Shown: piece by piece, positions 58,415 through 64,000 of the stretch
Numbering within the stretch: position 1 is the stretch's first letter
Layout of the letters: each line of letters starts with the position of its first letter
Assembly: GCF_002556545.1 (NCBI RefSeq)
Contig: NZ_CP022685.1
Span: 5,496,001-5,560,000 of the forward strand
Length of the DNA stretch: 64,000 nt
Source of the DNA: Streptomyces formicae
GTDB lineage: Bacteria > Actinomycetota > Actinomycetes > Streptomycetales > Streptomycetaceae
Reading direction: 5' to 3'
Made by a program: the position numbers and the translations under genes
The notes under the pieces: generated by a model
Databases searched by the model: none
Seen by the model: only the letters and a program-made list of their open reading frames with translations
Told to the model about the DNA's origin: nothing

Positions 58415-60420
58415 CCACGACCACCCTCGCCGTCCTCGTCCCCCTCCTTCCGTTCCTGGGCGCGGCCGCGGGCCTGCTGCTCGGCCGCAAGGTCCCCGGT
58501 CTCGTACGCCCCCTCGCCGTCCTGCCCACGCTGACGGCCCTGCTCCTCGCCGTGCTCGTGTCCGTCCGGCAGGGCGGCGGCACCGGTGGCGGCACGGCCG
58601 CCCTGGACGCCGCCACCGAGCTCACCCCGACCGGCTCGGTCCCCATCGAACTCGCCCTGCACATCGACGGCTTCGCCGCCCTCGTCGCCGTCCTGGTCGG
58701 CGTCGTCGCCTCCTGCGTGCAGATCTACTCGACGGGCTACCTCCGCGACGACCCGCGCTACCCCTCGTACGCCGCTCTCGTCTCCCTCTTCACCTCCGCG
58801 ATGCTGCTCGTCGTCTACTCCGGCGACCTGATGGTGCTCCTGGTCGGCTGGGAGATCATGGGCATCTGCTCGTACTTCCTGGTCGGCCACTACTGGGAGA
58901 CCCCCGAGGCGCGCGCCGCGTCCCTGAAGGCCTTCCTGGTCACCAAGCTCGGCGACGTCCCCTTCCTGATCGGCCTGTTCGCGCTCGCCGCGGACACCGG
59001 CTCCTTCCGCGTCACGACGATCCTGGCGACCGTCGCGGACGGCGGCCTCGACCACCCGACGCTGATCGCCCTGCTGCTCCTGGCGGGCGTGGCGGGCAAG
59101 TCCGCGCAGTTCCCGCTGCACACCTGGCTGCCCGACGCGATGGCGGGCCCCACGCCCGTCTCCGCGCTGATCCACGCCGCGACGATGGTCGCCGCCGGTG
59201 TCTACTTCGTGGCCCGGCTCCTCCCCGTCTTCGCCGCCTCGGGGGCGGCCCTGGTGGTCCTTGCCGTCATGGCCGCCGTGACGATGGCGGGCTCGGCCCT
59301 CGCCGCGCTCGCCCAGGACGACATCAAGCGCGTCCTCGCGTACTCGACGATCGGCCAGCTCGGCTACATGACCGGCGCCCTCGCCGTCGGCGACCGCGGT
59401 GCCGCCGTCTTCCACCTCCTGTCGCACGGCGCCTTCAAGGCGCTCCTGTTCCTCGCCGCGGGCGTGATCATCCACGCCGCGGGCACCAATTCGCTCGCCG
59501 CCATGTCCCGCATGAAGGGCCTGCGCGACCGCGTCCCCGACGCCTACTGGACGATGACCGTGGCGCTCCTCGCGCTCGCCGCGATCCCGCCGTTCAGCGG
59601 CTTCTTCTCCAAGGAGGCGGTGCTCGGTGCCGCCGAGCACACGGCCACGGGCCACGCCGATGCCGTGCCCACCGCGGCGGGCTGGATCGTCCTCGTCGCC
59701 GGTCTGCTCACCGCCCTCCTCACCGCCGCGTACGCGACGCGTCTGTGGCTCCTCGCCTTCCACGGCAGGGGAGCGGAGGCCCCCGACCACGGAAAGCAGC
59801 CCGTCACCATGACGGCCGTGCTCTGGGTGCTCGCCGTCCCCTCCCTCGCCTTCGGACTCTCCGTCGGCGTCCTGCCGGACTGGTTCGACGGCCACTCGCT
59901 CACCCCGACGCTCACGACCTCCGTCCTGGGTACGGGCTTCGCCCTGGTCGGCGCCCTCGTCACCTACGGCGCGTGGCGGCACACCACGGCGCTCGCCGCC
60001 CGCGTCCCGCTGGGCGCGGTCGCCGCGAACCCGGAAGGCGACGGAGGTCTCGTCGAGGCGGAGGCCATCGCCAGCCACGCCCCCGCGTACGGAGACGTGG
60101 CATCGGCGCCCGACCCGGCCGACCCCGGCCGCCTGCTGCTCGGCCCGCTGCACCGCCACGCCGCCGTCGGCTTCCGCCTCGACGCCGTCTACGCCGCCCT
60201 GTTCGTACGCCCCGTCCAGGCCGCCGCGCGGCTCGTACGCTTCCTCGACCGCGAGGTCGTCGAGACGTACGTGCGCGGCGCGGGCGCGGCGCCCCGCTGG
60301 CTGGGCGCGGCCGTCCGCCGGGCGCAGACCGGCAACGTGCAGACCTATCTGAGCGCGCTGCTCGCAGGCGCGGTCGTCCTGGCCGTCGCCGCCGTCCTCG
60401 TCGCCACCGCCGGAGCGTGA
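58411..60420 (+). CDS. nuoL2: NuoL2: complex I subunit L of the second operon
   Basis: A 669-residue antiporter-like pump. Proton-path motifs are intact: [20 protein letters not shown] with the glutamate, and [20 protein letters not shown] with the lysine and HAATMV. It has the C-terminal extension expected of the lateral helix (about 560-669). A Glu/Pro-rich loop lies near 530-555. The GTG overlaps the nuoK2 stop; the next gene begins six bases after the stop. Confidence 0.94.
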   Translation: MTTTTLAVLVPLLPFLGAAAGLLLGRKVPGLVRPLAVLPTLTALLLAVLVSVRQGGGTGGGTAALDAATELTPTGSVPIELALHIDGFAALVAVLVGVVASCVQIYSTGYLRDDPRYPSYAALVSLFTSAMLLVVYSGDLMVLLVGWEIMGICSYFLVGHYWETPEARAASLKAFLVTKLGDVPFLIGLFALAADTGSFRVTTILATVADGGLDHPTLIALLLLAGVAGKSAQFPLHTWLPDAMAGPTPVSALIHAATMVAAGVYFVARLLPVFAASGAALVVLAVMAAVTMAGSALAALAQDDIKRVLAYSTIGQLGYMTGALAVGDRGAAVFHLLSHGAFKALLFLAAGVIIHAAGTNSLAAMSRMKGLRDRVPDAYWTMTVALLALAAIPPFSGFFSKEAVLGAAEHTATGHADAVPTAAGWIVLVAGLLTALLTAAYATRLWLLAFHGRGAEAPDHGKQPVTMTAVLWVLAVPSLAFGLSVGVLPDWFDGHSLTPTLTTSVLGTGFALVGALVTYGAWRHTTALAARVPLGAVAANPEGDGGLVEAEAIASHAPAYGDVASAPDPADPGRLLLGPLHRHAAVGFRLDAVYAALFVRPVQAAARLVRFLDREVVETYVRGAGAAPRWLGAAVRRAQTGNVQTYLSALLAGAVVLAVAAVLVATAGA

Positions 60421-60426
60421 GCAGCC

Positions 60427-62052
60427 GTGATCGGTATCAGTGAGTCCGTGATGCAGTTTCTTCTGGCGTTGATCGTCGTCGGCCCGCTCATCGGCGCCGT
60501 GGCCGCTCTCCTGCCCGCCCCGCCCGGACTGAAGGGGACGTCGCCCGACCAGGCCGTGCTGCGCCACGGCGTGGTCGTGACCGGCGCGATCCTCATCGCC
60601 GCGATCGTCCTCGCGCTCGGCTTCGACCACGACCAGCCGTCGAAGATGCAGGCCACGACCGATATCAGCTGGATCCCCGCACTCGACGTGCGCATCCACC
60701 TCGGCATCGACGGCATCTCGCTCCCCCTTCTGGTCCTGACGGCGCTGCTGACCTTCCTCTGCGCGCTCTACAGCTACTTCAAAATGCCTGCCGGGCCGTC
60801 CCCCAAGGCATTCGTGGCACTTATCCTCGTGCTCGAGTCCGGCACCCTCGCGACCTTCGCCGTCCTCGATCTGCTGCTGTTCTTCCTGGCGTTCGAGATG
60901 GTGCTCATCCCGATGTACTTCCTCATCGCCCGCTGGGGCGGTGCGCAACGGACCCGGGCGGCTTGGAAGTTCATCCTCTACACCCTGCTCGGCTCCGTCG
61001 TGATGCTGCTCGGCCTCCTGCTCATCGGGCTCAACTCAGGCACGTTCGACATGGTGGCACTCGCCACTGACAACGGCCGGGGCCTGACCACGTCCGTGCA
61101 GGTCATCGCCGTTCTGGCGATCGGGATCGGGCTCGCGGTCAAGACGCCGATGTGGCCGCTGCACAGCTGGCTGCCGGACGCCCACACCGCCGCGCCGACC
61201 GTCGGCTCGGTCCTGCTGGCCGGTGTGATGCTGAAGATGGGTACGTACGGGTTCGTCCGCATCCTGCTGCCCGTCGCGCCGGACGGGATGCGGGAGTTCG
61301 CGCCGTACCTCGCCGCCTTCGCGGTCGTCGGGATCATCTACGGATCCCTGGCCTGCCTCGCGCTGGCCAGGCAGGGCGCGAAGGGCGACCTCAAGCGCCT
61401 CATCGCGTACTCGTCCGTCGGCCACATGGGCTTCGTGCTGCTCGGCATCGCGACGATGAGCCCGACCGGCGTGAACGGCGCGCTGTTCGCCAACATCGCC
61501 CACGGCCTCATCACCGGCCTGCTGTTCTTCCTCGTCGGCGCGCTCAAGGACCGCACCGGCACCACCGACCTCGACTCCCTCGCGCAGGAGTCCGGCGCCG
61601 CGCTCTACGGCAAGGCGCCCCGCCTCGGCGGCCTGATCGCCTTCGGCGCCGTCGCCTCGCTCGGGCTGCCGGGCCTCGCCGGGTTCTGGGGCGAGATGCT
61701 CGCGCTGTTCGGCGCGTTCAAGCCTGCCGACGACCTGAGCCGCCCCGCCTTCCTCACCTTCATGGCCATCGCGGCCTTCGGCACCCTGCTCACCGCCGCG
61801 TACATGCTCATCGTCGTACGCCGCGTCTGCATGGGCCCGATGCCGAAGCCCGCGGCCGAAGTCGCGGTCGAACGCGCGGCCGAACCTGCGGTTGAGCCCG
61901 CGCCGACGGGACTCGCCGACGTCCACGGCTACGAATTCGCCGCCTGGACCCCGCTCGTCGCCCTCACCGTCCTCGCCGGACTCTGGCCCGCGGCTCTCCT
62001 CGGCCTGACCGACCCGGCCGTGCAGAAGCTCCTCACAGGAGGCAAGTCGTGA
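60427..62052 (+). CDS. nuoM2: NuoM2: complex I subunit M of the second operon
   Basis: A 541-residue antiporter-like pump. AFEMVLIPMYFLIARWGG carries the glutamate, and AVKTPMWPLHSWLPDAHTAAP and LLAGVMLKMGTYGF the lysines. It is closer to the usual NuoM signature (LPDAH) than NuoM1. A variable cytoplasmic loop (about 475-500) is rich in Ala, Glu and Val with repeated AAEPAVE-like stretches. The start is GTG 60427; an ATG at 60451 is possible. The stop overlaps the nuoN2 GTG. Confidence 0.94.
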   Translation: MIGISESVMQFLLALIVVGPLIGAVAALLPAPPGLKGTSPDQAVLRHGVVVTGAILIAAIVLALGFDHDQPSKMQATTDISWIPALDVRIHLGIDGISLPLLVLTALLTFLCALYSYFKMPAGPSPKAFVALILVLESGTLATFAVLDLLLFFLAFEMVLIPMYFLIARWGGAQRTRAAWKFILYTLLGSVVMLLGLLLIGLNSGTFDMVALATDNGRGLTTSVQVIAVLAIGIGLAVKTPMWPLHSWLPDAHTAAPTVGSVLLAGVMLKMGTYGFVRILLPVAPDGMREFAPYLAAFAVVGIIYGSLACLALARQGAKGDLKRLIAYSSVGHMGFVLLGIATMSPTGVNGALFANIAHGLITGLLFFLVGALKDRTGTTDLDSLAQESGAALYGKAPRLGGLIAFGAVASLGLPGLAGFWGEMLALFGAFKPADDLSRPAFLTFMAIAAFGTLLTAAYMLIVVRRVCMGPMPKPAAEVAVERAAEPAVEPAPTGLADVHGYEFAAWTPLVALTVLAGLWPAALLGLTDPAVQKLLTGGKS

Positions 62053-63581
62053 CCGTGGCCGCCGAAAGCGCCGCAAGCCTCGTCCAGTCCGTCGACTGGG
62101 TCGCGATCGCACCGCCGACCATCGCGGCGGTCGTCGGCCTCGTCGTCCTGGTCGCCGACCTCTTCGTCGGCGCCGGCAAGAAGGCGGTCCTCGGCTGGAT
62201 CTCCGTGGCGGGCCTGGCCGCCGCCGCGCTCGCGCTGCTGCCCCTCCTGGACGACGACCGCTCGACCTTCTGCCTGACCGGCGGCGGCACGCACGCGTGC
62301 AGCTACACCGCCGACCGCTTCACCCTCGTCATCCAGCTCCTGGTCCTCGGCGGCGCCCTGCTCGCCGCCCTGCTCTCCATGAGCACCCTCAAGGACTCCC
62401 AGGACGAACTGCCCGCGGGGGAGTACTGGTTCCTGCTGCTCTCCTCCGCGGCGGGCGCCGCCCTGCTGCCCGCGTCGCGCGACCTCGCGACGCTCATCGT
62501 CGCCCTCGAAGTCGCCTCCCTCCCGGCCTTCGCGCTCGTCGGCCTCAAGCGCGGCGACAAGCGCTCCTCCGAAGCGGCCCTGAAGTTCTTCCTCTCCTCG
62601 GTCACCGCGACCGCGGTGAGCCTCCTCGGCGTCAGCTTCGTGTACGCCGCGACCGGCACCCTGCACCTCACGGAGATCGCCACCGAACTCCAGGACGTCG
62701 ACGGGCAGCTGCACACGCTCGCCCAGGCCGGAGTCGCCCTCACCCTCGTCGGCTTCGCCTTCAAGGTGGCGGCCGTGCCCTTCCACTTCTGGGTGCCCGA
62801 CACCTACGTAGGCGCGCCCCTGCCCGTCGCCGCGTACCTCTCCGTCGTAGGAAAGGCCGTCGGCTTCACCGGGCTGATCCTCGTCACCGTCGTCGCCTTC
62901 CCCTCGTACGCGGACGTCTGGGGCCCCGCGATCGCGGTCCTCGCCGCCCTCACCATGACCGCGGGCAACGTCGCGGCGCTGCGACAGCGGGCCACGCGCG
63001 CGTACAGCGCGGTCCGCCTGCTCGCCTGGTCCTCGGTCGGCCAGGCGGGCTACCTCCTGGTGCCGATCGCCGCCGCCGGATACGCCGACGACGACGCGGG
63101 CGCCCAGAAGGCCATCGGCTCCACCGTCGCGTACGCCCTGATGTACGCGGCCGTGAACCTCGGAGCCTTCGCCGTGGCGGCCCTCGTCGGCCGCTCCCAG
63201 CGCCTGAACCGCGTCAGCGACTACCGCGGCCTGTACGCGCGAAGCCCCCTGGCCGCCCTCGTCCTCGGCTTCTTCCTGCTCTGCCTCGCGGGCCTGCCGC
63301 CCGGCATCATCGGCCTCTTCGCGAAGGTCACGGTCTTCTCCGCGGTGGTCGACGCGGGCCTGGGCTGGCTCGCCGTGGTGATGGCCGTGAACGTCGTGAT
63401 CGCGCTCTTCTACTACCTCCAGTGGACCGCGCTGCTCTTCCGTGCCCCCCGGGGAGAGCCCGTCGAGCACCGCGCCCCCGCCCCGCTCACCGCGGCCATC
63501 GCCCTGACCGCGATCCTCGGCGTCGCGCTCTCCGGAGCGCCCCAGCTCGTGCTGCGATTCGCCGACACGGGACTCTTCTGA
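62049..63581 (+). CDS. nuoN2: NuoN2: complex I subunit N of the second operon
   Basis: A 510-residue antiporter-like pump. The glutamate is in VALEVASLPAFALVGLKRG and the lysine in AFKVAAVPFHFWVPDTYVGAP. It lacks the long loop of NuoN1 between residues 125 and 165. It ends the operon; I found no strong hairpin between its stop and the htpX promoter, so read-through into htpX is possible. Confidence 0.94.
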   Translation: MTVAAESAASLVQSVDWVAIAPPTIAAVVGLVVLVADLFVGAGKKAVLGWISVAGLAAAALALLPLLDDDRSTFCLTGGGTHACSYTADRFTLVIQLLVLGGALLAALLSMSTLKDSQDELPAGEYWFLLLSSAAGAALLPASRDLATLIVALEVASLPAFALVGLKRGDKRSSEAALKFFLSSVTATAVSLLGVSFVYAATGTLHLTEIATELQDVDGQLHTLAQAGVALTLVGFAFKVAAVPFHFWVPDTYVGAPLPVAAYLSVVGKAVGFTGLILVTVVAFPSYADVWGPAIAVLAALTMTAGNVAALRQRATRAYSAVRLLAWSSVGQAGYLLVPIAAAGYADDDAGAQKAIGSTVAYALMYAAVNLGAFAVAALVGRSQRLNRVSDYRGLYARSPLAALVLGFFLLCLAGLPPGIIGLFAKVTVFSAVVDAGLGWLAVVMAVNVVIALFYYLQWTALLFRAPRGEPVEHRAPAPLTAAIALTAILGVALSGAPQLVLRFADTGLF

Positions 63582-63671
63582 GGGCCCGTCCACGACGAGC
63601 ACGCGGGCCGTCACCCACGCGGCCTACACCGCTCCTGCGCGCACAAGGGAACTAGTGCCCCCCGCCTGGCG

Positions 63672-63704
63672 TTGACCAGTACGGGAGGGTCCACTGAACA
63701 GTGG
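63672..63704 (+). promoter_or_regulatory. Candidate htpX promoter with CCACTG-AA-CAGTGG palindrome
   Basis: TTGACC (63672-63677) is a good -35; the -10 at 63695-63700 (TGAACA) is poor. The perfect palindrome CCACTGAACAGTGG (63691-63704) sits over it, well placed for a repressor. htpX starts 51 bases after the palindrome. Confidence 0.4.
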
Positions 63705-63754
63705 AAGCACCAGTCAGCAGAGGGTTCCCCCACGCACCACCAGGAGGGCGTACC

Positions 63755-64000
63755 GTGCACCGCCGGCACAACGGATTGAAGACCGCCGTACTCCTCGGGG
63801 GACTGTCCGCGCTCATCCTTGTCATCGGCAGTTTCTTCGGGCGTACGGGTCTGGTCGTCGCGCTCTTCGTAGCGCTCGGCACCAACGCGTACGCGTACTG
63901 GAACAGCGACAAGCTCGCCCTGCGCGCGATGCGCGCCCGTCCGGTGAGCGAATTCGAGGCCCCCGAGCTGTACCGCATGGTCCGCGAGCTCTCCACCCAG
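63755..64000 (+). CDS. htpX: HtpX-type membrane zinc metalloprotease, N-terminal part (3' end outside window)
   Basis: The first 82 codons of an M48 metalloprotease that degrades damaged membrane proteins. The start MHRRHNGLKTAVLLGGLSAL followed by SFFGRTGLVVALFVALGTNAYAYWNSDKLAL is the two-helix start typical of HtpX. The catalytic HExxH lies beyond the window. GTG 63755 follows AGGAGGG (63741-63747 region). It lies downstream of the second nuo operon, matching the Streptomyces order I remember. Confidence 0.9.
   Translation, partial: MHRRHNGLKTAVLLGGLSALILVIGSFFGRTGLVVALFVALGTNAYAYWNSDKLALRAMRARPVSEFEAPELYRMVRELSTQ

Noticed and set aside
58252..60948. 898-codon open frame on the minus strand opposite nuoL2
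   Set aside because: It lies antisense to a clear nuo gene. Its composition (Arg/Gly/Glu/Asp rich, no domain) is typical of the artefactual long frames in high-GC DNA. The same applies to long minus-strand frames at 13788-15839 and 17584-19590.

Overview
The window is high-GC DNA with strong third-position G/C bias, GTG starts, GTGA/ATGA gene overlaps and typical actinobacterial gene families. It looks like the core chromosome of a Streptomyces. The gene order (nuoA-N, recQ, polyprenyl diphosphate synthase, korAB, a two-component cluster, a second short nuo operon, htpX) matches what I recall of the S. coelicolor SCO4560-SCO4609 neighbourhood; that match is memory, not a search.

Layout. 1-1434: the end of a geranylgeranyl-reductase-type flavoprotein, an IclR-type regulator and a small monooxygenase-like protein. 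1536-2360: a secreted NlpC/P60 hydrolase on the minus strand, divergent from nuo across a 771-base spacer rich in palindromes. 3132-19227: a complete 14-gene nuoA-N operon (respiratory complex I) with a Rex-type operator in its leader. 19409-31385: recQ, fumarylacetoacetase, an ATP-grasp/flavoprotein pair, a HAD phosphatase, a peptidase-like hydrolase with a POT transporter, and a long-chain polyprenyl diphosphate synthase. 31625-38781: a LolA-like lipid-binding protein, an ABC-2 exporter, an FMN reductase, a secreted aminopeptidase, a GT-C-like membrane protein and a VOC protein. 38852-45292: two HxlR regulators, a DHA2 drug exporter, an AraC regulator, two NmrA/QorB-like proteins and RarD. 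45330-48342: korAB, a 2-oxoacid:ferredoxin oxidoreductase. 48671-53641: one NarL-type response regulator, a membrane protein and two paralogous sensor kinases. 53837-63581: a second nuo operon with only A, B, C, H, I, J, K, L, M and N. 63755-end: the start of htpX.

How the parts fit. Most of the window concerns menaquinone-linked respiration: complex I, isoprenoid side-chain synthesis and perhaps saturation, quinone-reductase-like proteins with HxlR regulators, and KorAB feeding electrons to ferredoxin. The second nuo operon keeps the whole membrane arm and the iron-sulfur wire (NuoI, NuoB) but has no NADH-oxidising module (E, F, G) and no NuoD. It must borrow NuoD, use another partner, or do something other than NADH:quinone oxidoreduction. 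The nearby KorAB makes a ferredoxin-fed enzyme an attractive but unproven idea. The two-component cluster lies divergently upstream of this operon. Its two kinases share a 270-bp tract that is almost identical, which points to recent gene conversion.

The rest is ordinary streptomycete content. I saw no tRNA, rRNA, insertion sequence, phage gene, CRISPR array or replication origin.
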